Assembly (NCBI GenBank): GCA_011174825.1
Contig: DUEZ01000091.1
Span: 1-32,595 of the forward strand
From: Anaerolineae bacterium
Lineage (GTDB): Bacteria; Chloroflexota; Anaerolineae; Anaerolineales; E44-bin32
Direction of reading: 5' to 3'
Length of the DNA: 32,595 bases
In this document: piece after piece, positions 8,565 to 18,048 of the stretch
Numbering within the stretch: position 1 is the stretch's first letter
Layout of the letters: each line of letters starts with the position of its first letter
The notes under the pieces: model-generated
What the model was told of the DNA's origin: nothing
The model's input: the letters and a program-made list of their open reading frames with translations, nothing else
Databases searched by the model: none
Made by a program: the position numbers and the translations under genes

Positions 8565-10882
8565 CAGGATCTTATCATTTCTCCTTTGGCATCATCTCCC
8601 AACTTATGCGGGCTGTAGCTTACTTGTACGTAGCTGTTGGTTAGAAGATTTATTTCCCCTTGAGCCGGAGCTAAGGCCCATCCCCAAAATTCTTTCCGAG
8701 TCATTTGAGCAACATGATTGACGACAGCGTCTGAAAGCTCATAAGGAGTGATTCCAATATCTGTTTTGATCCGAAGCTTCTTACCATACCGCTGGATCTG
8801 GCTGTAGACCTCTGATGCGACCTCCGCCGTAGGTAAACGAAGGAGACGCCAACGGTCGATCACGAACCAAGCAACACTTCCTAAAAATATCACTAGGAGG
8901 CTAACTGATATCGCCAACTTCCAATTTCGGTCTTGTGTCACACGATCAAGATCCAGCCATAATCGTTCCCCATTTTTCATTTCCAACAATCGATTAAGTT
9001 CGTCTTGCTCGATCCCTACATAAAATTCTTGTCGTTCGTGTGTTGGCAATCCAGCCGTAGGCTCAAATTCAACCCATCCATATCCCGGGAAGTAGAGCTC
9101 GACCCATGAGTGTGCCTGATCTTCCGAGATAAGATACGCCTCCAAATCAGGGTCGTATCTGTCACTCACGTAGCCAACCACCATGCGAGAAGGAATCCCA
9201 GCTGCTCGAGCCAAGACAACCATGGATGTAGCGTAGTAGTCACAAAATCCTTTTTGCAGGTCAAAGAGAAAATAGTCGGTGACATCTTGTCCTAACGGCG
9301 GAATCGGCGTGTCTAATGTGTAAGGAATTTCACGCAAATAGGATTCGATCAGGTGAGCCCGATCATAGGGGGTCGGAGCTGTGGCCGTTAGATCACGAGC
9401 CAAGGTCAACACCCGCCCAGGCACCGTACCTGGAAGCGAGAGATAACGAGTTTTTACCCAATCTGGATAATCACTACCCGATGCACGTAGTTCATCCTCA
9501 CTCACAACGGGTATGAGCGAGACGACCTGACTTCTATTCGTGGGCTCCAAGAAAAAAGCCCCAAAAGCATCGTCTGCGGATCGCCACTCTACAGTGAAAT
9601 CCTGATCTGTCGTGACCAATGTGCCGATCGCATATACCGCTTGGCTTGGCTCAGCAATAAAGACAAGCTCTTGTTTAACTAATCGATGACTTGGAAGATC
9701 AATTTGGGAAACTTGTTCTCCGGCTTCGTACTCTTCAGCTTCTGTATTCCCAGTTTTCCACCCTCGAGTTGTGTAACGATCATAGGTCATTCTACGCAGG
9801 TAGATACTTGTGCCAACCATATCACCCTCTTTGTCTTCACCTGATCCAACTGGAGGGCTTATGCGAATGGCCATCACTTCTTGATCGGATAATTTAGGGC
9901 TTAAGCTGATAAGGTGTTGCCAGTTTAAACCGGGTACGCTTGCATTACTTTGCGATCGTATTTGACCAGATTGATTCGCCTGTTGTAACTCCATGCCAAG
10001 TGATTCAGCTACTTGTTCTCTCTGCGTCGTCTCATAACTTCTTAACCGCCGCGTAAAATCTACGATGCCTTTGATCGATAAGGATTGCGTTAGAGCAGCG
10101 ATAACGACAACCACCATCGACAGCAATATTGACCAAACTGCGATGTTCTGCGACAGGGTTGGCGAAAATTGGAATCCTATTTTTCTCCACTGACGTTGCC
10201 TAATTTCATGATTCACGATTGCTAACATTGGTAACATTGTGCCCAACAACCAGAAAAGACTCGTGGTTCTCGAGCCTGTAAAGGCGAGTGTCGTTCCTAT
10301 CAGAACACCGGCGGGGATCAATGCAAGCAGAGGTTTTTGGCGTCTGCGGACAATCCAACCAGCCCAAACCGCTACAATCCAAATGGCTAAGCTCCAAACA
10401 ACTGCTGTTGAGACTGGATCAAATATCGACTCGCCATTCACCAAAGCTAGCGTCCAATCGCGCAAACGGATTAGTAGAACATCAAGGGAATCCTTAAGAT
10501 CCATAAAAGCTGCGGTGACTGATGCCCAATTACGCGGCTGAAGATCGAAGCTCCACCAGGGCATCGGCTTTATTAACTTAGTTATATTGATGCACAGGTT
10601 AAATAACTCCGGACCAATCCTTCCAATGCGAAGTAAGATAATGAAAATACCAGTCAACAAACTAAGTAGGCTTGCTGTCCATCCGTTTAAAGGTGCTAAA
10701 GCCAGGGCCCAACCTGTCAGGGTGCCAAAACATACCATATTCGTTAGCAGCGATGGTTCCAACCCATGTACCACCTTCACCAAACCTCGCGCTATGACAT
10801 ACAGTGTGATCAGGACCATACTCAGGGAGAGTACATGTAGACGATCCAGTATCTGAGAAATCCAAGATTTTATTTGGTTCAC
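8492..10882 (-). CDS. Transglutaminase-like membrane protein (TgpA type)
   Basis: About six membrane helices in the first ~270 residues are followed by a large extracytoplasmic part with a transglutaminase core: GFCDYYATSMVVLARAAGIP (nucleophile Cys547), AHSWVEL (His591) and GWVEFEPTAG (Glu607 where many family members have Asp). One more helix lies near residue 660, and the cytosolic C-terminus resembles DUF4129. I chose GTG at 10882, which overlaps the DUF58 stop as GTGA and has GGGAAG seven bases upstream; the frame can be extended to a TTG at 10897. The trio MoxR-DUF58-transglutaminase is a widespread conserved operon, thought to act in envelope or secreted-protein processing; its substrate is generally not known. 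Confidence 0.9.
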   Translation of the reverse strand: MNQIKSWISQILDRLHVLSLSMVLITLYVIARGLVKVVHGLEPSLLTNMVCFGTLTGWALALAPLNGWTASLLSLLTGIFIILLRIGRIGPELFNLCINITKLIKPMPWWSFDLQPRNWASVTAAFMDLKDSLDVLLIRLRDWTLALVNGESIFDPVSTAVVWSLAIWIVAVWAGWIVRRRQKPLLALIPAGVLIGTTLAFTGSRTTSLFWLLGTMLPMLAIVNHEIRQRQWRKIGFQFSPTLSQNIAVWSILLSMVVVVIAALTQSLSIKGIVDFTRRLRSYETTQREQVAESLGMELQQANQSGQIRSQSNASVPGLNWQHLISLSPKLSDQEVMAIRISPPVGSGEDKEGDMVGTSIYLRRMTYDRYTTRGWKTGNTEAEEYEAGEQVSQIDLPSHRLVKQELVFIAEPSQAVYAIGTLVTTDQDFTVEWRSADDAFGAFFLEPTNRSQVVSLIPVVSEDELRASGSDYPDWVKTRYLSLPGTVPGRVLTLARDLTATAPTPYDRAHLIESYLREIPYTLDTPIPPLGQDVTDYFLFDLQKGFCDYYATSMVVLARAAGIPSRMVVGYVSDRYDPDLEAYLISEDQAHSWVELYFPGYGWVEFEPTAGLPTHERQEFYVGIEQDELNRLLEMKNGERLWLDLDRVTQDRNWKLAISVSLLVIFLGSVAWFVIDRWRLLRLPTAEVASEVYSQIQRYGKKLRIKTDIGITPYELSDAVVNHVAQMTRKEFWGWALAPAQGEINLLTNSYVQVSYSPHKLGDDAKGEMIRSWWKLRRRLWIAWLRTTFGRITPSE

Positions 10883-12141
10883 AAAATGACTTCCCAAGTT
10901 TCACGTACTGGTTCATGGATGCCGGACATCTTGTCCGGTTCATCAAAGCGAGTTGTGGTATCTTCGAGCAGATCTCGTGAAATAAGGTAGTACGTTACGC
11001 CAAGGTTGATGAGAGATGATTGAATCTCAACAGGTTCACTAGAACCCCCAAAAGTTCGAGGGTTAAGCAACAGCACAGTAGGAATGACGCCGCGGTCTAT
11101 TAAAGGAATAAGTGCCTGGATCCATTTACTATCGACAGACGGCGTAACAATCACCAAGCTGGTGTTCCTCCCCAAACTTGGACCCATCCTTGTCAACAAG
11201 TCACCTAGAGGTCGGTCACCAAGATCAACCTGAGCTAGCGAATACAATATTTGCCAACGCTGTCCCTCACCCCCGCGCGGGGGAAGCCATATCAACTCCT
11301 CATTGGCGGCAACTAAACCCACAGCTCGTCCAGATCTAATGCCTCGATCTGCCAAAGAAGCTGCCAAGATCACTTGATGTTCCTCGGTCGAATCTTGTCC
11401 AAGGCCAATATGGACCTCACGATGCATGTCTAGTACGAGCCACCAATCTCCAGCAGGAGCGCCATCGAAAGAGCGGACATAGAGCGATTGACGTCGGGCA
11501 GAGGTCGGCCAGTGGATCCATCGCCATTGGTCGTTAAGTTGGTATTCACGTACATGAGATACGCTAACGGTGCGCTCCAGATCATCGGTTTTCGTACGTC
11601 CCTCCCCAGGCCTTCCACCAGCCGCCACTTCAATGGTAGGTAACGGTAGGACAGGCGGCATGACCAAGAGCGGGATGGATAGCGGATATTCGAGGTCAAC
11701 GGTGTATAACCCGAAAGGATCACCCGTACGCATACTAATTGGTCCAAGTCTGAAGAGTCCTCGATGAGCACAGACTGCCTCGTTGAACCACCGGATGGAT
11801 CGATCTCCTTCGATATACACTACCCTGTTGGGCTGATACCAGGGCAGCGAAGAATGATCAGCAACTTCAACCCATAGCGCTCGGAGGCGACCTATATTCT
11901 CCAGTGTGAAGCGTTCTATCAATCGGTCGCCAACTTGAGCCCAACCGAAACGTATCTCACGCGTCAATCGCAGACTTCGGGCTAAAGAACGAGCCCATAA
12001 ATAGCCCAGAAACCATGCCCCTGCCAGCCCCACCAATAAAATCTGCCAACCTTTAAAAGGTTCAATAAGTTGAACCAAAACTAACACACCCACTATTAGT
12101 GGCATCAGGCGTGTATTTAATCTTTGCGTAATCTTTGGCAT
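10879..12141 (-). CDS. DUF58 domain protein
   Basis: The 420-residue protein begins with two membrane helices (about 10-50), followed by a beta-rich region. The DUF58 signature YQLNDQWRWIHWPTSARRQ, then LYVRSFDGAPAGDWWLVLD, lies near residues 195-235. The segment after it resembles a von Willebrand factor A fold, as usual for the family. DUF58 proteins are regularly encoded with MoxR ATPases, which are believed to remodel or activate VWA-type partners. Here the MoxR gene ends 54 bp upstream, and the stop overlaps the transglutaminase start by four bases, so translation is probably coupled. Confidence 0.9.
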   Translation of the reverse strand: MPKITQRLNTRLMPLIVGVLVLVQLIEPFKGWQILLVGLAGAWFLGYLWARSLARSLRLTREIRFGWAQVGDRLIERFTLENIGRLRALWVEVADHSSLPWYQPNRVVYIEGDRSIRWFNEAVCAHRGLFRLGPISMRTGDPFGLYTVDLEYPLSIPLLVMPPVLPLPTIEVAAGGRPGEGRTKTDDLERTVSVSHVREYQLNDQWRWIHWPTSARRQSLYVRSFDGAPAGDWWLVLDMHREVHIGLGQDSTEEHQVILAASLADRGIRSGRAVGLVAANEELIWLPPRGGEGQRWQILYSLAQVDLGDRPLGDLLTRMGPSLGRNTSLVIVTPSVDSKWIQALIPLIDRGVIPTVLLLNPRTFGGSSEPVEIQSSLINLGVTYYLISRDLLEDTTTRFDEPDKMSGIHEPVRETWEVIL

Positions 12142-12195
12142 TAGAAGATGAAACCTCTACAAGTGAGACATTCCACTTCAACCTATCAAGAAGAC

Positions 12196-13191
12196 TTACG
12201 AGGCGGGTCTATCAACATCAGGTGGATCTTTTTTTTCGAGGATGCCTTTGTTTTCGCCTCCTCGTACAGGAACCTCCTTTAAAATTTGATGTACAACATC
12301 TGTGGAGTTTAGGCTTCTGAGTCGGGCTCCTGGATTGAGGATCAATCGATGGCTCAATGCGGAAACAGCGATGGCCTTAATGTCATCAGGTAACACATAC
12401 TCTCGACCCAACATCGCTGCACGCGCTTGTCCGGTTCGGTACAAACTCAAACTACCTCGCGGGCTTGCACCTAACAAGACTTCCGCGTGATGTCGAGTTG
12501 CGTTGACCAAATCCACGATGTAGCTCTCCACTGCTGGAGAGACGTAAACCGCCTTTACAGCTTCTTGTGACTTCTTCAGTTCCTCTAACGAGACAACTTG
12601 CTCTAGGTCTTGCAAAGGATGACGATATTGTTGTCGTTTCATCATGATGACTTCGTCATTTGGATCGGGGTATCCCAACTTGATCCGTAGCAGAAAGCGA
12701 TCCAACTGCGCTTCAGGAAGTGGAAAGGTCCCCTCGTACTCGATGGGATTTTGTGTGGCAAGGACCATAAATGGGCTGGGCAAAGGATGTGTCACGCCAT
12801 CAACGGTGACTTGGCGTTCCTCCATCGCCTCCAAGAGGGCAGATTGAGTCTTAGGCGTGGCGCGATTGATCTCGTCGGTAAGGACAATATTTGCCATCAC
12901 TGGACCCGACTTGAATTCAAAAGTTTGGTCCTTCTGGTTATAAATCGAAACCCCTAGGATATCACTTGGCAACATATCTGGGGTGAATTGGATACGACTA
13001 AACGACCCCCCAAGCGAACGGGCTAGGCTGCGTGCCATCACCGTCTTACCTACGCCGGGCACATCCTCGATTAGGAGATGCCCCTGGCATAGAAGACCAA
13101 TGACAGCCATTTCGATCGAAGTTTGCTTTCCTACAATCGTGTGCTCGATATTCGCAATGAGACATTTGGAAAAGGAGGTTACATCGGTCAT
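12196..13191 (-). CDS. MoxR-family AAA+ ATPase
   Basis: The cytosolic AAA+ protein has 331 residues from ATG 13191. Walker A is EDVPGVGKT (42-50), Walker B is VLTDEINRA (103-111), sensor 1 is MVLATQNP, and the helical lid includes [11 protein letters not shown], a MoxR signature. I chose ATG 13191 because AAAGGTG sits seven bases before it; a GTG at 13200 is part of that ribosome site. As first gene of the MoxR-DUF58-transglutaminase operon it probably acts as an ATP-driven chaperone for the DUF58 protein, as proposed for the family. Confidence 0.93.
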   Translation of the reverse strand: MTDVTSFSKCLIANIEHTIVGKQTSIEMAVIGLLCQGHLLIEDVPGVGKTVMARSLARSLGGSFSRIQFTPDMLPSDILGVSIYNQKDQTFEFKSGPVMANIVLTDEINRATPKTQSALLEAMEERQVTVDGVTHPLPSPFMVLATQNPIEYEGTFPLPEAQLDRFLLRIKLGYPDPNDEVIMMKRQQYRHPLQDLEQVVSLEELKKSQEAVKAVYVSPAVESYIVDLVNATRHHAEVLLGASPRGSLSLYRTGQARAAMLGREYVLPDDIKAIAVSALSHRLILNPGARLRSLNSTDVVHQILKEVPVRGGENKGILEKKDPPDVDRPAS

Positions 13192-13696
13192 GGTTAACAC
13201 CTTTTACTGCTGCTGATTCTAATTTGTATGTGGATCACAGCAAGATGATGTCGGGAAACCACAACTTGAATAAAGCTATAAGTATATGGAAATGATACCA
13301 TTCGTCGTTCGTGCTGAGGTGAATAATCCACGATCGTCACAATCGCGGATTGTGCTTCCTTTTCGAGTGCTAATCCGATGATGGATTCTTACTCATCCAA
13401 GCTACGATTATTATCTATAAAAAGTTCAACGGATTTCACGTATTCGATGGAATATATTTGATGGGTTTTGATACATAAAAGGGGATTCTTTTAATTCGCT
13501 TCAATCCCACTTCCTGCTACGAGGTGTAATCTTGACGGAATACAAAGAAGAATATCTTGTAGATCAAGCGAGGGTTTTGACGACATCGTTTTACTTCTGC
13601 GCGATAATGATTTCATCAAGGATAGAGATCATCCTTTTTTGCATCACGTTTCACGGTTCACGTTTCACGCATCACCAAACCTAAAGGAGGGTGCTC
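13192..13696. other. Intergenic region between divergent MoxR and pyrimidine operons
   Basis: This 505-bp gap should hold both operon promoters, none of which I can place with confidence. It contains a 10-bp imperfect hairpin (AATCCACGAT 13325-13334 / ATCGCGGATT 13342-13351), a decayed coding-like stretch at 13582-13637 related to 7785-7840, and a perfect 12-bp direct repeat at 13644-13669. The pyrimidine operon ribosome site AAAGGAGG lies at 13683-13690. Confidence 0.5.
13644..13669 (+). repeat. 12-bp direct repeat before the pyrimidine operon
   Basis: TCACGTTTCACG occurs at 13644-13655 and again at 13658-13669 (14-bp period), about 30-50 bp upstream of the first start codon of the pyrimidine operon. 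It could be a regulator site or part of a dispersed repeat. Confidence 0.5.
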
Positions 13697-14542
13697 ATGG
13701 CTCGCATTATCCGCGGCGCTTTGCTCCAGGCAACATACACTGGCGATCAGGAATCCATGATCCAAAAACACGAGGAATACGCTCGTCAAGCCGCTAAACA
13801 AGGTGCACAGATCATGTGTTTCCAAGAGCTGTTCAACGGTCCTTATTTCTGCCAGGAGCAGGATTCCAAGTGGTACACTCTAGCTGAATCGATCCCAGAC
13901 GGTCCTATCATCCAACGCATGCAAGACCTGGCTAAGGAAACGGGTATGGTCCTGATCGTTCCTATGTACGAAGAAGAGGTCACGGGTATTTATTACAACA
14001 CCGCAGCTGTCATCGACGCTGATGGCAGCTATCTGGGAAAGTACCGCAAGACCCACATACCCCAGGTTGGTGGTTTTTGGGAGAAGTTCTACTTCCGCCC
14101 CGGCAACCTGGGTTATCCAGTGTTCGACACGGCCGTTGGCAAGGTGGGAGTTTATATCTGTTACGATCGTCACTTCCCCGAGGGTGCACGCATGCTGGGG
14201 CTTAAGGGCGCTGAGATCGTCTTCATTCCCTCGGCAACATCACGCGGACTATCACAACACCTTTGGCGTATCGAGCAAACAAGTCATGCCATCGCCAATG
14301 GCTACTTCGTGGGTACCATCAACCGCGTGGGCATTGAAGAGGAGCTCGGACCTAATGATTACTACGGTCAGAGCTACTTCTGTACTCCACGTGGTGAATT
14401 CGTAGGTGAGGTGGGTGACGCGTACAGTGAAGAACTCATCTTGCGTGATCTGGACATGGATCTCATCCGCGAGGTGCGTAATGTCTGGCAGTTCTACCGT
14501 GATCGCCGACCTGAGATGTACACTGACATTGTTAAGCCATAA
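13697..14542 (+). CDS. Beta-ureidopropionase-like amidase (nitrilase superfamily)
   Basis: A carbon-nitrogen hydrolase of 281 residues with the full nitrilase triad: Glu44 in CFQELF, Lys118 in YLGKYRKTHIPQ and Cys155 in VYICYDRHFPE. The family removes N-carbamoyl groups with release of CO2 and ammonia; the close relatives are beta-ureidopropionase and N-carbamoylputrescine amidase. The neighbours (dihydropyrimidine dehydrogenase, dihydropyrimidinase) favour N-carbamoyl-beta-alanine as substrate, the third step of reductive uracil breakdown. Start chosen at ATG 13697, seven bases after AAAGGAGG; a GTG at 13691 is too close to that site. It is cytosolic and the first gene of the cluster. Confidence 0.88.
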   Translation: MARIIRGALLQATYTGDQESMIQKHEEYARQAAKQGAQIMCFQELFNGPYFCQEQDSKWYTLAESIPDGPIIQRMQDLAKETGMVLIVPMYEEEVTGIYYNTAAVIDADGSYLGKYRKTHIPQVGGFWEKFYFRPGNLGYPVFDTAVGKVGVYICYDRHFPEGARMLGLKGAEIVFIPSATSRGLSQHLWRIEQTSHAIANGYFVGTINRVGIEEELGPNDYYGQSYFCTPRGEFVGEVGDAYSEELILRDLDMDLIREVRNVWQFYRDRRPEMYTDIVKP

Positions 14543-14600
14543 CAAGGTAAGTATCTGATCCATACAATCGTATCCTCTTTCCTGCATCGAGGAGGAATTC

Positions 14601-15779
14601 ATGGCAGATCTGAGTATTGTTTTCGCCGGGATGCACTTCCCGAATCCTTTCATGCTGGCTTCGGCCCCGCCAACGCGGACGGCAGAGATGATCAAACGCG
14701 CCTTTGCCGCTGGATGGGGCGGAGCAGTTACGAAGAGCATCGCTCTCGACCCGGCAGATGACCTTCAACCCCGCCTGCAACCGTTGCGCCATGGCAAACG
14801 TAAGATCGGAATGGAAAACGTTGAGTTGACCACTCAACTGACAGTAGAGGGGTGGCAGCAGGAGATTGCCGATGTCAAAGCTGCTTACCCTGAGCGACCT
14901 CTGTGGGCCAGCATTATGGACGCACCTGTAGAGGGTAACTGGCAACGTTTGGCTGCGGCTATGGGTGAAGCCGGCATCGACGCGCTGGAGCTCAACGTTT
15001 CATGCCCACACGGTATGCCCTCCAAGGGTATGGGTGCGTTCATTGGTCAAGATGCCGAACTGACAGGCAAGGTTGTATCGTGGGTTAAAAAAGTAGCCAA
15101 AGTGCCGGTCGTGGTTAAACTGACCCCCAACGTGACCGATATCGCCTTTGTAGCTCAAGCAGCCAAGGAAAATGGGGCCGATGCTTTATGCACCGTCAAC
15201 ACCGTATCGGGGCTCATCGGTGTGGATCTGGACACCTTGACCCCGATGCCTTCTGTCGGCGGTGTTTCAACTTATGGTGGCTACTCGGGTCCCGGCATCA
15301 AACCCATCGCCTTACGCTGTGTTGCACAAATCGCTAAAGCCACTGAACTGCCCGTAGCAGGCCTCGGTGGTTTGAACGCGTGGCAAGATGCCATTGAGTT
15401 TATGGCTGTCGGCGCAAGCACAGTGCAGATATGCACAGCTGTGATGTGGCAGGGGTACGGCATCATCGAGAAGTTGCTGCAGGGATTGGATGACTACCTG
15501 GACGCAAAAGGCTTTAGCGATTTGCACCCCCTCATCGGCGCGGCTCTTCCCAAAATCGTAGGGTTCCCAGAGATGCCGCTGGCACCTCGCGTCCGGGCTA
15601 GTGTAGATGATACATGTAATGGCTGTATGCTGTGTATCACCTCCTGCGCTGATGGAGGCTTCCAAGCCATCACAGGCATCAAGGGCGAGGTCGTGACCAT
15701 CGACGGCGACAAGTGTGACGGATGCGCATTGTGTGCTATGGTCTGTCCTTTGGGAAGTATCACGATGGTGCCTCGTTAG
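14601..15779 (+). CDS. preA: Dihydropyrimidine dehydrogenase, PreA-type subunit
   Basis: The 392-residue protein has an FMN-binding TIM barrel of the dihydroorotate/dihydropyrimidine dehydrogenase type (residues 1-305), including LNVSCPHGMPSKGMG, VVKLTPNVTD and NTVSG. It ends in two 4Fe-4S motifs: C339-C342-C345-C349 and C372-C375-C378-C382. It should reduce uracil and thymine to the dihydro forms. In PreTA enzymes electrons come from NADH through the flavoprotein PreT; no PreT gene is in the window. Residue 148 is Ile in GMGAFIGQD, where mammalian DPD has its catalytic Cys (GMGLACGQD, from memory). AGGAGG lies before ATG. It is 58 bp after the amidase gene, in the same operon. Confidence 0.85.
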   Translation: MADLSIVFAGMHFPNPFMLASAPPTRTAEMIKRAFAAGWGGAVTKSIALDPADDLQPRLQPLRHGKRKIGMENVELTTQLTVEGWQQEIADVKAAYPERPLWASIMDAPVEGNWQRLAAAMGEAGIDALELNVSCPHGMPSKGMGAFIGQDAELTGKVVSWVKKVAKVPVVVKLTPNVTDIAFVAQAAKENGADALCTVNTVSGLIGVDLDTLTPMPSVGGVSTYGGYSGPGIKPIALRCVAQIAKATELPVAGLGGLNAWQDAIEFMAVGASTVQICTAVMWQGYGIIEKLLQGLDDYLDAKGFSDLHPLIGAALPKIVGFPEMPLAPRVRASVDDTCNGCMLCITSCADGGFQAITGIKGEVVTIDGDKCDGCALCAMVCPLGSITMVPR

Positions 15780-15861
15780 CCACAACAACCATCCTGGAAG
15801 GAATCGTCATTATGGAGTGTATGTTGCTCAACCCAATGAAACAGCTCGGAAGGAGGTCATC

Positions 15862-17235
15862 ATGGATCTGGTCATCAAGAACGGTACGGTAGTTACTGCT
15901 AGCGAGAGTTATCAAGCCGATATCGGAATCGAGGGGGAGACCATCACCTTGATCGGACAGAACTTATCAGGGGATGAGGTTATTGACGCTCAGGGGATGT
16001 ATGTCATGCCCGGGGGCATTGATCCCCACACACACATGGAGCTGCCTTTTATGGGCAGCGTCTCAGCCGATGATTTTCGTACCGGAACCGTTGCCGCTGC
16101 GTGTGGCGGGACCACCACGATCATCGATTTTGCCATCCAAGGTGAAGGTCAGACCTTACGGGAGGCACTGGATATCTGGCTGGAGAAGGCTGAAGGCAAG
16201 GCGTGCATTGACTACGGGATGCACGTGGCCATCGGATCCATGGACGATGAGCGCATGGAAGAGATGGGGGACATGGTAGACATCGGCGTGTCAAGCTTCA
16301 AGGTCTTCATGGCCTATAAAGGCGTCTTCATGGTCGACGATGAGACCCTGTATCGTGCATTGCTCAGGGCCAAGGAAATCGGTGGGCTGATATCCGTTCA
16401 CGCTGAGAATGGCGACGTGCTGAATTATCTGATCAACAAGCACGTAGCAGAGGGCAAGAAAGAACCCATCTGGCATGCCTTGAGTCACCCTCCCGAAGCG
16501 GAAGCTGAAGCAACACACCGAGCCGTGGTATTGGCAGGCATGACTGGCGCACCACTCTATGTGGTCCACATGACTTCAGCCGATGCGCTGGAAGCACTCA
16601 AAGCGGGGCGGGCGAAAGGTTTTCACGTCTTCGGTGAGACATGCCCTCAGTATTTGATGTTCTCCATTGAAAAGTATGAGGAACCAAACTTCGAGGGGGC
16701 CAAGTATGTCATGTCGCCGCCATTGCGTCCAAAGGGACACGCAGAAGCGCTGTGGAAAGGACTCGCCAGCGGTGATCTCCAGACTGTAGGCACGGATCAC
16801 TGCCCTTTCAACTTTGTCGGTCAGAAGGACATGGGGAAAGATGACTTCTCAAAGATCCCCAATGGTATGCCTGCTGTCGAAACCCGTCTGCCACTGATTT
16901 ATCACTTTGGGGTCAATGAGGGTTTATTCTCCATTAACCGCTTCGTGGAACTCGTCGCCACTGGACCCGCACGGCTCTTTGGCTTGCTACCCCGCAAGGG
17001 GACCATCGTTATCGGTGCCGATGCAGACTTGGTCATTTGGGATCCGGATAAGGAGTTCCAATTGACTCAAGAGAACTTGCATATGAACGTGGACTACAGC
17101 CCATACGAGGACATCACCGTCAAAGGCTACCCTGCGATGGTGCTGCAGCGGGGCAAGGTCATTGTTAGAGATAACGAATTCGTGGGCGAAGTAGGAGCCG
17201 GCCAATTCTTAAAACGCAGCCCGATTCATCTCTAA
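15862..17235 (+). CDS. Dihydropyrimidinase (hydantoinase family)
   Basis: A 457-residue amidohydrolase with the binuclear zinc site intact: His56 and His58 in IDPHTH, the Lys147 expected to be carboxylated in SSFKVFMAYKG, His180 in SVHAEN, His236 in VVHMTS and Asp312 in GTDHCPF. It opens dihydrouracil to N-carbamoyl-beta-alanine, step two between the two neighbouring enzymes; the family also acts on hydantoins. I chose ATG 15862 with AAGGAGG six bases upstream. The frame is open back to 15715, but that part overlaps preA and is not family-like. The protein is cytosolic and probably tetrameric, as in the family. Confidence 0.92.
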   Translation: MDLVIKNGTVVTASESYQADIGIEGETITLIGQNLSGDEVIDAQGMYVMPGGIDPHTHMELPFMGSVSADDFRTGTVAAACGGTTTIIDFAIQGEGQTLREALDIWLEKAEGKACIDYGMHVAIGSMDDERMEEMGDMVDIGVSSFKVFMAYKGVFMVDDETLYRALLRAKEIGGLISVHAENGDVLNYLINKHVAEGKKEPIWHALSHPPEAEAEATHRAVVLAGMTGAPLYVVHMTSADALEALKAGRAKGFHVFGETCPQYLMFSIEKYEEPNFEGAKYVMSPPLRPKGHAEALWKGLASGDLQTVGTDHCPFNFVGQKDMGKDDFSKIPNGMPAVETRLPLIYHFGVNEGLFSINRFVELVATGPARLFGLLPRKGTIVIGADADLVIWDPDKEFQLTQENLHMNVDYSPYEDITVKGYPAMVLQRGKVIVRDNEFVGEVGAGQFLKRSPIHL

Positions 17236-17260
17236 TAGCTCACCAGCTTTGACGAAACAT

Positions 17261-17294
17261 AAGGGAATCCTCTGGTGGCAGAGGGTTCCTTTTT
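17261..17294 (+). terminator. Rho-independent terminator of the pyrimidine operon
   Basis: The 13-bp stem with two G-U pairs (AAGGGAATCCTCT 17261-17273 / AGAGGGTTCCTTT 17280-17292) has a 6-nt loop GGTGGC and a run of T. It is about 25 bp after the dihydropyrimidinase stop. From 17295 to 17574 I see nothing else recognisable. Confidence 0.85.
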
Positions 17295-17574
17295 GTGTCT
17301 CCAGGCGTTTTATCACACATTCGTATGATCAGGCATTCGCTATACAGCATCTAAGATTATCAATCGGAGAAGGATCACTCTATTGCTAAAGTTCCATAAT
17401 AACTTGGATTTTCGTGTGACCATCTACCTCCCCACAAAATACTACTGCAATGGTGCACGTCTTCGTATATCATGTTCTGGGAAATCTCTAGCGTTATTTC
17501 CCAATATAACGCCGGATGTTGTATCAAGAATGCGGATTGCGATTAACTGCATCCGTAACAGATTAGGTGAAACC

Positions 17575-17862
17575 ATGCTCACTGTGCCCTGGCTCATCGC
17601 CGCGTTGATTTTCTTCTCATTCTCGTTTGTCTTTTGGCATTTTGGGAACGATCCAATAAGATCCTATGCGAACCGTCTGCAATCCGAGGTTGAGGAGACG
17701 AATGTTAGTGGATTAGATGATGATCCGACCATTTCCGAGTTCCTGCGAGAATTCGATGGCTATTTAGAGTCCATCAACAAGCGTAACAGATTCCGCTATC
17801 GTATTGCGGCAGGCGGATTCTTGATCGCAGGTTTAACCGCTTTCCTCCTAGCCTTGATGTGA
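17575..17862 (+). CDS. Small membrane protein of unknown function
   Basis: A 95-residue protein: one hydrophobic helix at residues 2-22, an acidic middle (about 30-72, SEVEETNVSGLDDDP), a basic patch NKRNRFRYR and a second helix at about 76-95, ending at the C-terminus. It is probably a helical hairpin. I chose ATG 17575 because AGGTG sits six bases before it; the frame extends upstream to 17383, but that part lacks a good ribosome site and looks non-coding. I recognise no family. It is a single gene between a terminator and the promoter at 18059. Confidence 0.55.
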   Translation: MLTVPWLIAALIFFSFSFVFWHFGNDPIRSYANRLQSEVEETNVSGLDDDPTISEFLREFDGYLESINKRNRFRYRIAAGGFLIAGLTAFLLALM

Positions 17863-18048
17863 ATAAAAGGAAACAAAACACAAGACTTCTTTTTCTCGTA
17901 ACCGTGAAAATAATTCAATTCGGTCTTGAGCGTTGCTGAACGGGCCCCCATGCCAGTTCTATTCGTTGATAGCAAAACCCATCCCCACAGACTTCAACAT
18001 CCCTCCTTTGATGAAAATATATCTGAAAAACCTCCAACAAATAGGATG

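Noticed and set aside
9061..9120. Glu instead of Asp as third residue of the transglutaminase triad
   Set aside because: GWVEFEPT-type endings are, as I recall, common in this branch, so it is not an exceptional loss of activity.
15715..15861. N-terminal extension of the dihydropyrimidinase to 15715
   Set aside because: It overlaps the preA gene, the residues do not look like the family, and ATG 15862 has a very good ribosome site.
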